From: Limnochorda pilosa
GTDB lineage: Bacteria > Bacillota > Limnochordia > Limnochordales > Limnochordaceae
Reading direction: 5' to 3'
Length of the DNA: 64,000 nt
Assembly: GCF_001544015.1 (NCBI RefSeq)
Contig: NZ_AP014924.1
Span: 1,860,001-1,924,000 of the forward strand
The notes beneath the pieces were generated by a model. The model searched no databases. It was not told the origin of the DNA and worked only from the letters and a program-made list of their open reading frames with translations. This document shows, piece after piece, positions 17,689-26,243 of this stretch. Made by a program: the position numbers and the translations under genes. How positions within the stretch are numbered: position 1 is the first letter of the stretch; each line of letters begins with the position of its first letter.

Positions 17689-19095
17689 TGTGATCCCCCC
17701 CTGTGGTCTAGTGGGCCTTGGAGGCGCTGCGGGCCCGGCGGGGGCCCCCCTCCGATCCCATCCCTCTCGGGCCCGGACGATCAGCCGCATGGGGCTGCCC
17801 GCGAAGCCGAACTGGGCCCGGAGGTGGCGCTCCAGGAACCGCTGGTACGAGAAGTGGACCAGATCCGGATCGTTCACGAAGAGGACGATCTGGGGCGGCC
17901 GGATGGCCACCTGGGTCCCGTAGAGGATCTTCAGGCGCCGCCCCTTGTGGGAAGGGGGCTGGCGGAGGGCGGCCGCCGCCTGGAGACTGGCGTTCAGCGT
18001 GGCGGTGGGGACCCGCATCCCCGCCTGCTCGTAGACGTACCCGGCGGCGGTGAGCGCCTGGCGGACCCTCTGGCCCGTCGCGGCCGAGGCGAAGACCATG
18101 GGCACCCACTCCAGGAGCGGGTAGGCGGAGCGGACCCCCTTCTCGTACCGCTCCAGGGTACCCGTCTGTTTCTCGACCAGGTCCCACTTGTTCACCACCA
18201 GGACCAGCCCGCAGCCCACCTGCTCCACCTGGCGGACCAGGCGGCGGTCCTGGTCGGTGAACCCCTCCATCGCGTCGATGAGCAGCAGCGCCACGTGCGC
18301 CCGCTTCAGGGAGGCCAGCGCCTTGGAGACGCTCACCCGCTCCAGGTCCCCGCCCGTCCCCGCAAGGACGCGGCTCCTCCGCCGGATGCCGGCGGTGTCC
18401 AGCAGCACGAAGTCCCTTCCCTCGTGGCGGCAGCGGCTGTCGACCACGTCTCGGGTGGTCCCCGCCTCGGGGCTGGTGATGAGCCGTTCGTACCCCAGGA
18501 GCCGGTTGATGAGCGACGACTTGCCCACGTTGGGCCGGCCGATCACCGCCACCCGAACGGGCTCCAGCCCCTGGTCGGGGGGCGGTTCGACGCCTTCGGG
18601 CAGTCGGGCGACGATGGCGTCCAGGAGATCCCCCACGCCGCGCCCGTGCTCGGCCGAGAGGGCGACCGGATCGCCCAGCCCCAGCCGGTAGAACTCCGCC
18701 GCCAGGTCCGACCGGGCCGGGTCGTCCACCTTGTTGGCCGCGACCAGTACCCGCCGGCCCGCCCGGCGAGCCTGCTCGGCCGCCTCCGCGTCCAGGCCCG
18801 TGAGGCCCTGCTGGGCATCCACCACCAGCACCAGTACGTCCGCCCGAGCGATGGCCTCGTGGACCTTGCCTACCACCTGGACGGCCACGGGCGCCTCCCC
18901 CCGGGGGTCGTACCCGCCGGTGTCCACAACCACGAAACGGCGGCCGGCCCACTCCACTTCTGCCTCCAGGGGATCGCGGGTGACCCCTGGCTCGTCGTGG
19001 ACCAGGGCGGCCCTACGCCGGGCCATCCGGTTGAACAGCGTGGACTTGCCCACGTTCGGGCGCCCGACGATCGCCACGCGGGGCAGACCCTTCAC
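16630..19095 (-). CDS. der: Ribosome biogenesis GTPase Der, open in frame into GpsA (821-residue frame)
   Basis: Der (EngA) is a two-GTPase-domain factor for 50S assembly. Residues 1-170 hold GTPase 1 (GRPNVGKST, DTGGYDP, NKVD). Residues 180-350 hold GTPase 2 (GRPNVGKSS, DTAGIRR, NKWD). A KH-like domain ends near 442 with GSPMRLIVRAREG. There is no stop codon: the frame continues through a 27-residue Pro/Arg/Gly-rich stretch into GpsA at residue 470. A stop (TAG at 17708-17710) exists only in another frame. GTG 19095 follows GGGGGGAG. This is either a real fusion or a base-count error near the G/C runs at about 17740-17752. The Der part is certain; the fusion is as read. Confidence 0.85.
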   Translation of the reverse strand: MKGLPRVAIVGRPNVGKSTLFNRMARRRAALVHDEPGVTRDPLEAEVEWAGRRFVVVDTGGYDPRGEAPVAVQVVGKVHEAIARADVLVLVVDAQQGLTGLDAEAAEQARRAGRRVLVAANKVDDPARSDLAAEFYRLGLGDPVALSAEHGRGVGDLLDAIVARLPEGVEPPPDQGLEPVRVAVIGRPNVGKSSLINRLLGYERLITSPEAGTTRDVVDSRCRHEGRDFVLLDTAGIRRRSRVLAGTGGDLERVSVSKALASLKRAHVALLLIDAMEGFTDQDRRLVRQVEQVGCGLVLVVNKWDLVEKQTGTLERYEKGVRSAYPLLEWVPMVFASAATGQRVRQALTAAGYVYEQAGMRVPTATLNASLQAAAALRQPPSHKGRRLKILYGTQVAIRPPQIVLFVNDPDLVHFSYQRFLERHLRAQFGFAGSPMRLIVRAREGWDRRGAPAGPAAPPRPTRPQGGITMAESPGRSRWTVAVIGAGSWGTALAMHLADRGTAPLLWARRPERAGEIARLRENTPYLPGITLSPLIHVTSDLEEALEPPILLLALPAQTVRAWAERARGWIRPEHVVVHGSKGLEVGTLLRVSQVLRQVLPDHPEGRILTLSGPNHAEEVVRGVPSTSVLAGGDPDVQARVQQLLMDRRLRVYTSDDLVGVELGGALKNVIALGCGISDGLGYGDNTRAALITRGLAEIRRLGAQMGAHPFTFSGLSGLGDLVATATSLHSRNLRAGRAIGAGRRPSEVLREGPMVVEGAPTAHAAVRLGEQRGVELPIATAVHRVLSEEITPREAVDSLMGRDPRGELEALDLAGPKDDL

Positions 19096-19146
19096 CGCGC
19101 TCCCCCCTCGCCGGCCCTCACCGCCCGGGCCGGGTGTCTGATGACG

Positions 19147-19155
19147 AGTATAGCA
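19147..19155 (-). promoter_or_regulatory. Extended -10 promoter of der-gpsA
   Basis: TGCTATACT on the minus strand lies 52 bases before the GTG of der. There is no good -35. The identical motif precedes hom. Confidence 0.55.
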
Positions 19156-19203
19156 CAACGCTGGCTCGGCACGCGCCGGCACCGTGCAGCGTCCGCGAGG
19201 TCC

Positions 19204-19671
19204 TCAGCCACACCTCCCGGCGGCCAGGTCGTCTAGCACCTGCTGGACCCGCTGCTCGAGGGCCGCGTGGATCTGGGTCAGGCCCCGGAGGACCAGCAGC
19301 CTTCCGGGGCCGGCCAGGCCCAGCCGGCGGGAGAGGAAGCCGCCCGCGCGCAGGGCGGGCGTCAGCAGGTCGTGGGTGTCCACCCAGCGGATCCGCTCGG
19401 GTGGTGTGCCGCCCCCGGTGCTCAGGGCGGAGACGACCGCGGTGCGAATGGGCTCCAGCCGCCCCCCGTGTCCGACGGTGGCCACCCGGTTGCCGTGGCG
19501 ATCGTGCCCCCACAGGTGGAGACGTCCGAGATCCTGCAGGCTGAGCCGGTCGAAGGGCGGAAGCGCGTCCAGCTCTTCGAGGGTCGGAGGGCGCCCGCGA
19601 GGGAGCAACCCCAGGTGGATCCCGGCGGCCATGGGGGAGGTATGGGTGCCCCCAAAGCAGCTGTAGATCAC
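19204..19671 (-). CDS. DUF3189 family protein
   Basis: This soluble 155-residue protein of unknown role begins VIYSCFGGTHTSPMAAGIHLG, the mark of DUF3189, and contains LWGHDRHGNRVATVGHG. GTG 19671 starts 7 bases after the stop of the capping-subunit gene and directly at the conserved N-terminus. Relatives occur in spore-forming Firmicutes beside the YIEGIA genes, as here, which suggests a spore-related job; that is context only. Confidence 0.75.
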   Translation of the reverse strand: MIYSCFGGTHTSPMAAGIHLGLLPRGRPPTLEELDALPPFDRLSLQDLGRLHLWGHDRHGNRVATVGHGGRLEPIRTAVVSALSTGGGTPPERIRWVDTHDLLTPALRAGGFLSRRLGLAGPGRLLVLRGLTQIHAALEQRVQQVLDDLAAGRCG

Positions 19672-19678
19672 CCATCCG

Positions 19679-19876
19679 TCAGTGGCGCACAACGATGAGC
19701 AGGTCCTCGGCCAGCTCGTGCACCATGCCGACGGTGACCTTGGCCAGGGTGTTGGCCATGTGCACCATCTCCTCCCGGCTGCGGGCCACGAAGACCGGCG
19801 CGCCGCCCCCGGCGGCACGGGAGGCGTCCGTGGTCACCACGGCGAGGACCTGGTTGGTGGGGCTCACCTCGCTCAC
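19679..19876 (-). CDS. YIEGIA capping-complex subunit
   Basis: This 65-residue protein has the repeated hydrophobic pattern LAVVTTD...APVFVARSREEMVHMANTLAKVTVGMVHEL. The family is known as the capping complex subunit for YIEGIA and is found only next to YIEGIA genes. GTG 19876 overlaps the YIEGIA stop (GTGA), so the two are translationally coupled. The function in the cell is not established. Confidence 0.75.
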   Translation of the reverse strand: MSEVSPTNQVLAVVTTDASRAAGGGAPVFVARSREEMVHMANTLAKVTVGMVHELAEDLLIVVRH

Positions 19877-20811
19877 TCCGGCGTCTCCCCCTCCAGAAGG
19901 CGTCCCACCGGCGATTGCAGGGGCTTGCGGACCGAACCCTCCAGCACGGGCACCTGGCGGATGGCCAGAAGCAGCGCCTCCATGCTCCGCTCCGCCGGCA
20001 GCACCGCGAGCACCAGTGCCCCGTCAGGCTTCCGCCGCACCAGAGGGGTGAACTCAGGTTGGTCGACGTCGTGCTGGAAGCCCACCAGGGCCGCCACGTC
20101 GTGGGCGATGGCCTGCCGCTGCCCCAGGTTGGCCAGGGTCGCCTTGGCAGCCAGGTTCCGGGGACGGATCTCAGCGGCCAGACCCTCCTTGAGGAACCGC
20201 TCGCGCGACGGCCCCCAGCCCACGTTCATGATGGCTACCCCCGACACGGTGAGCACCGGGCCCTCGAAGCGGATCTCCGCCGGGCGAGCCTCCGCCAGGC
20301 TCTCAAGGCGCGGCCCCGTGGTGTAGCGCTCCAGGAGCACCCACCCCGCCAGCGCCACCGCCCCGCCCGTCACCAGGGCCGCCTGCGCGGCAGCGGCCCC
20401 CGGCCAAACGGCCACGCCCAGCGCCAGGCCCGCCAGGTACCCCAGACTGAAGAGGAGGCCCACCCCCATGGCCAGGTAGTTCCGCGCCTCGAAGACCCGG
20501 GCGATGCCCTCGATGTACCCGGTGCCGCGGGGGATCATCTCGGTGGCCTCCAGCGCCTGAAGGGTCCGCCGCTCGGTGTCGCGCACCTCACGGAACTGGG
20601 TGGCCGCCAGAGCCAGGAAGGAAGCCGCGGTGAAGTCGCCCCGGGCCAGGGCCAGCGGGCCGGCCGTGCCCAGGAAGGCGCCCAGGGTCCCCAGGCTCAG
20701 GTGGATGACGAATCCCTGGGGGTAGCTGGGATACTGGCGGTAGTCCACCCGCAGCATGGAGAGCCGGGCCAGGGCCCCGAAGAGGGTGCCCAGGAGCAGC
20801 GGGAGTGCCAT
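19873..20811 (-). CDS. YIEGIA family membrane protein
   Basis: This 312-residue protein has at least four hydrophobic segments (about 2-20, 32-52, 115-135, 145-165). The exact signature GYIEGIARVFEARNYLAM sits around residues 98-115, and a C-terminal soluble part follows with VVGVAIMNVGWG-like and AVLPAERSMEAL segments. It starts four bases after the spoIIP stop. The family is restricted to spore formers; the B. subtilis relative lies in the same der-gpsA-spoIVA neighbourhood. Its molecular role is unknown. Confidence 0.8.
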   Translation of the reverse strand: MALPLLLGTLFGALARLSMLRVDYRQYPSYPQGFVIHLSLGTLGAFLGTAGPLALARGDFTAASFLALAATQFREVRDTERRTLQALEATEMIPRGTGYIEGIARVFEARNYLAMGVGLLFSLGYLAGLALGVAVWPGAAAAQAALVTGGAVALAGWVLLERYTTGPRLESLAEARPAEIRFEGPVLTVSGVAIMNVGWGPSRERFLKEGLAAEIRPRNLAAKATLANLGQRQAIAHDVAALVGFQHDVDQPEFTPLVRRKPDGALVLAVLPAERSMEALLLAIRQVPVLEGSVRKPLQSPVGRLLEGETPE

Positions 20812-20815
20812 GGGA

Positions 20816-22057
20816 TCACGGCTTCGGTTCGTCGTCGCGGTGTTCCGGGTCGCGGGGTGGCGGCGCCAGCTCCTCCGACGCCTCGGCTCCTGCCCCGGCC
20901 GGGCTCGAGAGTCCCAGGCGCTGGCTCCAGCGGCGCCAGGCGCCCCCGTTGACGAGCAGGTACCCCACCACCCCCACGACCCCCAGGAGGAGCAGCCAGC
21001 CCACCCAGCGCCACGCGGCCGGTCCCGATCGACCGGCGGCCGGTGCCGCGGTGCCCGGCGCCATGCCCGCCGCCGCGGGAATGACCTTGGAGAAGAGCTG
21101 CGCGGCCTTCTGGGCGTCCGCCAGGCTGACGGTGTGGGTTCCAAACTCGAGCAGGATCGTGTTCGGCCCCAGGTCTTGGTTGTAGTTGCCCTGGGCCATG
21201 AAGATCCCCTTGATCAGTCCCGCGTGCTCCCGGTCGGACAGGGCCTTCATGCGCTTCGCGTACTCCAGGTTGGCGCCCTGGTTGGCGTTCTGCCGGCCCA
21301 CCACCAGCCGTATCCGGGCCACCTCGCTCTCGCCGACCCGGGTCAGGTACTCGCTCGCCTGGGGAATGGCATCCCGGTGCACATCGATGAGGGTCCCCGG
21401 CCGCCGTCGCAGCAGCTCCATCGCCGTCCGCCGCGAACGCAGGTACGCCTGGCCATCGTGGGGGTTGTGGTTGTTCTGGGACCAGACGACCTCGTATCCT
21501 TCCCCTTCCAGGGCGTCCTTCAGCATGCGGCCCACCTGGTAGATGTCCCCGGTCCACTCGGTCGGCGAGCCGCTGGTGGGAACGTACGATTCATCGCTGT
21601 GGGTGTGGTAGATGCCCACCAGGCGGTTCGGGCGCGACGCGAGGCCGAGCCACTGCGCCAGGGCACCCCAGCGGGAGGGGGGCCTGGCGGCCTCAGCGAG
21701 GATCTCTTCGGGGTCGGGCATCTCGGCCAGCCCCCGGTCCTCCACCCGCACTTCGTCCCCCTCCACCGCGGTGACCCGGTACAGGCGGTTGTCCTCGTCA
21801 ATGTAGCTGTCGCCTGGGGAGAGGATCCAGGCGGTCCGCGTCACCTCCCGGCCCTCCTCGTCCACCAGCCGGAAGAAGCCGCCGTCGGTTCGCTCGCCCA
21901 GCTCCTCCCGGACCCCCTCGGGCAGCGGCGGCACAGCGACGGCGTCACCCAGGGGCCACCGCCCCGACGCCCACCACGCGGGAGCCGCCACGATCACGGC
22001 CAGGAGCAGCAGCCACCGCCACCGGATCCGTCTCCCCTGGCTGTCCACAGGGCTCAC
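20816..22057 (-). CDS. spoIIP: Stage II sporulation protein P, with extra C-terminal membrane segment
   Basis: SpoIIP is the amidase/endopeptidase that, with SpoIID and SpoIIM, degrades septal peptidoglycan during engulfment. A signal anchor spans about residues 13-31. The zinc amidase domain (about 146-325) shows IYHTHSDES (H151, E156), DVHRDA (H227) and LLEFG (E304). Unlike the usual form, a second hydrophobic span (349-369, WRWVGWLLLLGVVGVVGYLL) and a charged Pro/Asp tail follow. GTG 22057 has GGGGAGGAG ahead and overlaps the DUF1614 stop (GTGA). Confidence 0.93.
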   Translation of the reverse strand: MSPVDSQGRRIRWRWLLLLAVIVAAPAWWASGRWPLGDAVAVPPLPEGVREELGERTDGGFFRLVDEEGREVTRTAWILSPGDSYIDEDNRLYRVTAVEGDEVRVEDRGLAEMPDPEEILAEAARPPSRWGALAQWLGLASRPNRLVGIYHTHSDESYVPTSGSPTEWTGDIYQVGRMLKDALEGEGYEVVWSQNNHNPHDGQAYLRSRRTAMELLRRRPGTLIDVHRDAIPQASEYLTRVGESEVARIRLVVGRQNANQGANLEYAKRMKALSDREHAGLIKGIFMAQGNYNQDLGPNTILLEFGTHTVSLADAQKAAQLFSKVIPAAAGMAPGTAAPAAGRSGPAAWRWVGWLLLLGVVGVVGYLLVNGGAWRRWSQRLGLSSPAGAGAEASEELAPPPRDPEHRDDEPKP

Positions 22058-22782
22058 GGGTGCTCCTCCCCTTCGCGCCGGTCTCCAGGGCGCGGCGAGC
22101 CCGCCGCCCCGGGATCCTCTGGCTGGCCACGGTCGTTGAAGAGGGCCGGCGCCCGCCGGTGGCGGGTGTCCGGGCCTCCCTGCAGGCGCTCCAGGCCCTC
22201 GCCCACCACCTCGGCCAACCCCACGGCCAGGATGCCCGCCACCACGATCGCGTCAAAGGCACCGGCACCGCCCACGGCCACGCGCACGGGTCCGGGGGCC
22301 GACAGCCCCCGGATCAGGTGGATCACGTCCAGCGCCAGCACCCCCAGGGTCGCCGAGACGAAGGAGGCCCGGCGGGAGCGGCCCGCCAGGTACCCGACCC
22401 CGCCCCCCACCAGCCCCACCAGCCACAGGGGGTCCAAGACGTCGGCAAACCCGGGCTCGAAGTCGGTGAGCTGGGTGATGCCCCAGAGGGCACCCCCGGT
22501 CACCGCGGCGCCGAGGATGGCCCGAACGCGCTCCCACCCCGTATCGGCCCGGGCCAGTAGGTAGACGACCAGCGCCAGTGGCACCAGCGCGCCCCCCACG
22601 TTCACCGTCAGCTCCACGGGAGGGCGCCGGAAGGGGATCTCCACGAAGCTCCCTGCGGCCAGGAGGGCCACCACCACCAGGGCCTGGACGTCGTTCAGGT
22701 GAAGACGGTCCAGCACCCGATGCGCGGCACCGAAGAAGATGAGGGCGGCCACGGCCAGGAGCACGATCAACCCCAGAGGCAT
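22054..22782 (-). CDS. DUF1614 multi-pass membrane protein
   Basis: This 242-residue protein has six or seven hydrophobic helices and conserved-looking pieces NVGGALVPLALVVYL, VGGGVGYLAGR and the Gly/Asp-rich GGAGAFDAIVVAGILA. These fit DUF1614, an uncharacterised family of Firmicutes often beside spoIIP. The last 45 residues are hydrophilic. ATG 22782 has AAGGAG eight bases ahead. It overlaps spoIIP by 4 bases, pointing to a shared role in the sporulating cell. Confidence 0.75.
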   Translation of the reverse strand: MPLGLIVLLAVAALIFFGAAHRVLDRLHLNDVQALVVVALLAAGSFVEIPFRRPPVELTVNVGGALVPLALVVYLLARADTGWERVRAILGAAVTGGALWGITQLTDFEPGFADVLDPLWLVGLVGGGVGYLAGRSRRASFVSATLGVLALDVIHLIRGLSAPGPVRVAVGGAGAFDAIVVAGILAVGLAEVVGEGLERLQGGPDTRHRRAPALFNDRGQPEDPGAAGSPRPGDRREGEEHP

Positions 22783-22967
22783 TGCTCCATCTCCTTCCAC
22801 GGCGTCGGCACCCGCCGGGCCGCACGTTCGGATGCCGCCCGAGGGCGGACTGGAGTCAACACCCGTTAGGTTAGGTCGGCGTGCGGGGGCCTATACGGTC
22901 CCGGAAGGGGTGGGGGGAACTGGCAATGGGGCGAGGCTTCCCTCGTGCCCGGCGGAGAGATGGAAAA

Positions 22968-22989
22968 GGGGCGTGCCACGGCACGCCCC
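22968..22989 (-). terminator. Intrinsic terminator of rpsA
   Basis: GGGGCGTGCC pairs with GGCACGCCCC and is followed on the minus strand by TTTT, 26 bases past the rpsA stop. It separates rpsA from the DUF1614-spoIIP operon. Confidence 0.8.
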
Positions 22990-23014
22990 CAGGAAGTGAA
23001 ACCTGCGGTTCCGC

Positions 23015-24583
23015 TCAGCCGTTTTCCGAGCTGCTCTGGACCTCTTGGTCCTCGGCCGCGTGCCGTTCGTCCAGGAGCTCCTGCAGCTCTCCGAAGACGT
23101 CGCCCAGCTTGACGCTGTCGCGCTCGCGGCTCTGGTTGAACTGGGAGGTGCGAAGCCGTTCCTCGTCCTCCCGAGCCTCCTTGAGGGAGAGGCCGATGCG
23201 ACGAGCCTTGGGATCGAGGCTGATCACCTTCACGGTGACCTGGTCGCCCGTCTGGACCACTTCGGAGGCGTCGTTCACGTGGTGGCTGGCCAGCTGGGAG
23301 ATGTGCACCAGCCCCTCCACCCCGTCCTCGAGCTTGACGAACGCCCCGAACTCCACGGTCCGGGTGACCTCGCCCGTGACCAGCTCGCCGATCTGGTACC
23401 GCTCGTGGATGTTCCTCCAGGGGTCCGGCTGGGCACCCTTCAGGCTCAGGGAGATCCGGCCTTTCGCGGGATCCACCGAGAGGACCTTGACTTTCACCTT
23501 CTGGCCTTCCTTCACCACGTCGCGAGGGTGGCGCACCCGGCTCCAGGCCATCTCCGAAACGTGCAACAGGCCCTCGACCCCGCCTTCCAGCTCCACGAAG
23601 GCGCCGAAGTCGGTCAGCCGGCGCACCACGCCGTCCACCGCCGTACCCGGCTTGAGGCTGGCCAGCAGCTCGACCTTGGAGGACTCCATCTCCTTCTCCA
23701 GGACTTCCTTGCGGGAGAGGACGACGTTGTTCCGCTGCCGGTCGATCTCGATCACCTTGAGCCGCAGGGTCTGCCCCACAAACTGGCTCAAGTCCTCCAC
23801 GTAGCGGATGTCCACGTGGGAGGCGGGCAGGAAGCCCCGCACGCCCACGTCCACCAGCAGGCCGCCCTTCACCCGCTCGGTGACCCGGGCCTCCAGCGGC
23901 TCGCCTTCCTTGAAGTGCCGCTCGAGGCGCTCCCACACCAGCCGGTAGTCCGCGCGGCGCTTGGAGAGGAGCACCGTGCCCTCGGCATCCTCCACCTTGA
24001 TGACGAAGACGTCGATCTCGTCGCCCCGCTTGAAGAGATCCGAAGGCTTCGTGTCCCTTGGGATGTTCAGCTCGTGGAGGGGAATGCGGCCTTCGGTCTT
24101 GTAGCCCACGTCGACCAAGACCTCGTCGTCGTTCACCTGGGCCACGTGGCCGCGCACGATCTGCCCGGCACTCAGAGGCTCGAATCCGGGCTCGTTGATC
24201 CACGCCGGCGTCGCGTCCGCCGGCCGTGGGGCCTCCGACGCCGTGGCCTCGGCCACGGCACCGTTCACCGCGTGCGCCTCTCGAGCGGCAGCCTCCTCAC
24301 GCGCCTCTTCGGGCGGTGGGGCGGCTGCCAGCGTGGCCTCGCCGGAAGCCTGAGGCAGCGACTCCGGGTACCCGTCGACCGCCTGGGACTCCTCCCCGCG
24401 CGCCTCTTCCTCTCCCGAAGCGTCCGGGTCCACCCCCCGGGAGGCTTCACCCGCCGCACCCTCGGCCGCCGCCCGGGCCCGTGCCGCCTCGACGTCCACG
24501 CCGCCGGGCGCCCCCTCGGATTCAGACGGACGGCCTTCGGAGGTCAGCTCCTCCCGTTCGCGCTTCTCTTCCGACTCGACCAT
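23015..24583 (-). CDS. rpsA: 30S ribosomal protein S1-like, four S1 domains, long acidic N-terminus
   Basis: This RNA-binding protein of 522 residues has four S1 repeats starting near 138 (GQIVRGHVAQV), 225 (GEPLEARVTER), 311 (GTAVDGVVRRL) and 397 (GELVTGEVTRT). Each ends in the typical KG(Q/D)-V-(K/T)VKV-SLD pattern. Domains 3 and 4 carry FGAFVELEGG and FGAFVKLEDG. Residues 1-130 are Glu/Ala/Pro-rich and look disordered; this part is not present in most S1 homologues. The neighbours plsC and cmk give the conserved cmk-plsC-rpsA order, without ispH. ATG 24583 follows AGGGGGA. Confidence 0.92.
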   Translation of the reverse strand: MVESEEKREREELTSEGRPSESEGAPGGVDVEAARARAAAEGAAGEASRGVDPDASGEEEARGEESQAVDGYPESLPQASGEATLAAAPPPEEAREEAAAREAHAVNGAVAEATASEAPRPADATPAWINEPGFEPLSAGQIVRGHVAQVNDDEVLVDVGYKTEGRIPLHELNIPRDTKPSDLFKRGDEIDVFVIKVEDAEGTVLLSKRRADYRLVWERLERHFKEGEPLEARVTERVKGGLLVDVGVRGFLPASHVDIRYVEDLSQFVGQTLRLKVIEIDRQRNNVVLSRKEVLEKEMESSKVELLASLKPGTAVDGVVRRLTDFGAFVELEGGVEGLLHVSEMAWSRVRHPRDVVKEGQKVKVKVLSVDPAKGRISLSLKGAQPDPWRNIHERYQIGELVTGEVTRTVEFGAFVKLEDGVEGLVHISQLASHHVNDASEVVQTGDQVTVKVISLDPKARRIGLSLKEAREDEERLRTSQFNQSRERDSVKLGDVFGELQELLDERHAAEDQEVQSSSENG

Positions 24584-24849
24584 CGGACTCGTCCCCCTAG
24601 CTTCGCGACACACACGGCGGAACCGCAGCCCGGTCCGCCCGCCGCAGCGACTCCCGTATCCACCCTCGGTTACGACCGAAACCGTGCGCCCACGCCCCGC
24701 GGGACCCGCCTTTCACCCGCCAGCACCGGACGCGTACCCGTGCGGCCCGGCCTGAGGCTCTCACCCTCCCGCGCGCACACGCGCGGTAGTATTCGTCCCC
24801 GATCAATGGATTCCTCCCGAAGGCTCCCCCGGCCGATCGTCAACGCCTG
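24584..24849. other. Non-coding gap between rpsA and plsC
   Basis: The gap is 266 bases with no credible gene. It holds a CCGCGCG-CACA-CGCGCGG hairpin at 24769-24786, possibly ending the plsC transcript, and a small TCGGT-TACG-ACCGA repeat at 24666-24679. I could not identify a convincing promoter for rpsA here, though one is expected. Confidence 0.5.
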
Positions 24850-25458
24850 CTACATCGCCTCCAGGAGCGAGGAGATGGCCCCCATGATCCGCCCGCTGGC
24901 CTCGGCGATCTCCTCCCGCCCCACCCGGCCGATCCGCCGCCCGCCCAGGTCGACGGGGTGACCCACCAGCACCCGTACGGGACGCCGGTGCCAGAACCAC
25001 CCCTTCTCGTAGACCTGATCGGCCCCCGAGACCCCCACGGGCACCACCGGGGCCGCGGCATGGAGGGCCAGCAGGGCGGCCCCACCCCGGGCCTCCTGCA
25101 GCCGGCCCGTCCGGCTCCGGTGGCCCTCGGGGAAGAGACCCACCAGGTTGCCCTCCCGCAGGGCCTGCAGGGCCCGCCGCAGCACGGCCTGGTCCCGCCC
25201 GTCGCGGCGCGCCTCCAGCAGGTAGACGCGTCGCAGGATGAAGCCGAGGACGGGGATCCGGAAGAGCTCCTGCTTCGCTACGAAGTAGACAGGCCGGTCG
25301 GCCAGGGCGGCCACCAGGATCGCGTCGACCCAGCTCACGTGATTGGCGGCCAAGATGGCAGGACCCTGGGATGGGATGCGCTCCACCCCCTCCACCTGGA
25401 TCCGGAAGAGCCTCCAGAGGAACGCCTTCACCACGGGTTTCAGGATCCCGTAGAGCAC
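24850..25458 (-). CDS. plsC: 1-acyl-sn-glycerol-3-phosphate acyltransferase
   Basis: This membrane-associated acyltransferase (202 residues) makes phosphatidic acid. The catalytic motif NHVSWVD (NHX4D) lies near 39-45 and the substrate motif FPEGHRSRTG near 109-118. PVVPVGVSG follows as in the family. GTG 25458 lies inside the end of cmk (19-base overlap), as in other cmk-plsC pairs. Confidence 0.93.
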   Translation of the reverse strand: MLYGILKPVVKAFLWRLFRIQVEGVERIPSQGPAILAANHVSWVDAILVAALADRPVYFVAKQELFRIPVLGFILRRVYLLEARRDGRDQAVLRRALQALREGNLVGLFPEGHRSRTGRLQEARGGAALLALHAAAPVVPVGVSGADQVYEKGWFWHRRPVRVLVGHPVDLGGRRIGRVGREEIAEASGRIMGAISSLLEAM

Positions 25459-26174
25459 GAGGCGCGCCTCCTCTCCACCAGCCGTAGGATCTCGTCCACC
25501 ACGGCGTCCACGTCCCTGCCGGTGGTCTCGACCTCCACGGCGTCCGGCATCCTACGCAAGGGCGAGGCGGACCGTGCCTGGTCGAGTCGATCCCGCTCGG
25601 AGACGTCGCGGGCCACGTCGTCCCACGTCACGTCGAACCCCTGTGCCCTGAGCTCGGCCCACCGGCGCCGGACCCGCTCCTCAGGCGTCGCGGTGAGGAA
25701 GATCTTCAGCTCCGCGTCGGGAAGGATGACGCTGCCCACGTCGCGACCGTCCATCACCACTCCCCCCCGGGCCGCCAGCGCGCGCTGCTGCTCCACCAGC
25801 ACGTCACGAACGGCAGCCACCGCGGCCAGCCTCGAGACGTACCGGCCCACCTGCGGGCTCCGTACGGCTTCGGTGACCTCCCGGCCGTCCAGGAAGACCT
25901 GGTTGCCGCGCGGGGTCTCGGGGGCGGGAACGAGTTCCACCCGGCTTTCCCGGGCGATCCGGGCGAGCTGGGACCGATCCTCCCACGCGGCCCCCCACTC
26001 CAGGACCTTCAGGGTGAGCGCCCGGTACATCGCGCCCGTGTCCACGTACAGGAAGCCCAGCCGCTCGGCCACCCGCCGCGCGACCGTGCTCTTCCCAGCC
26101 CCGGCGGGGCCGTCGATGGCGATCCGGAAGCGATCGCTTAAGGCCGTCCCCTCCTCCCCACCCATGGTTCGCAC
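25440..26174 (-). CDS. cmk: (d)CMP kinase
   Basis: The enzyme phosphorylates CMP and dCMP. P-loop DGPAGAGKST, VDTGAMYRALT, GRDVGSVILPDA and RVRRRWAEL are the family motifs; length is 244. Two starts are close: GTG 26174 with GAAGGG eight bases ahead, and ATG 26165 without a spaced site. I prefer the first, with low weight. It lies 69 bases after tyrA and overlaps plsC. Confidence 0.93.
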   Translation of the reverse strand: MRTMGGEEGTALSDRFRIAIDGPAGAGKSTVARRVAERLGFLYVDTGAMYRALTLKVLEWGAAWEDRSQLARIARESRVELVPAPETPRGNQVFLDGREVTEAVRSPQVGRYVSRLAAVAAVRDVLVEQQRALAARGGVVMDGRDVGSVILPDAELKIFLTATPEERVRRRWAELRAQGFDVTWDDVARDVSERDRLDQARSASPLRRMPDAVEVETTGRDVDAVVDEILRLVERRRASCSTGS

Positions 26175-26243
26175 GCCCGGGGCCCTTCACCTTCCTACGG
26201 CTTCCTGCAGCCCCGGATCCTCACCCTGCCGCGTCCGCGCCCC

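Noticed and set aside
24597-24806. A 69-residue minus-strand frame between rpsA and plsC
   Set aside because: Arg-rich, no ribosome site, no family pattern; treated as non-coding.
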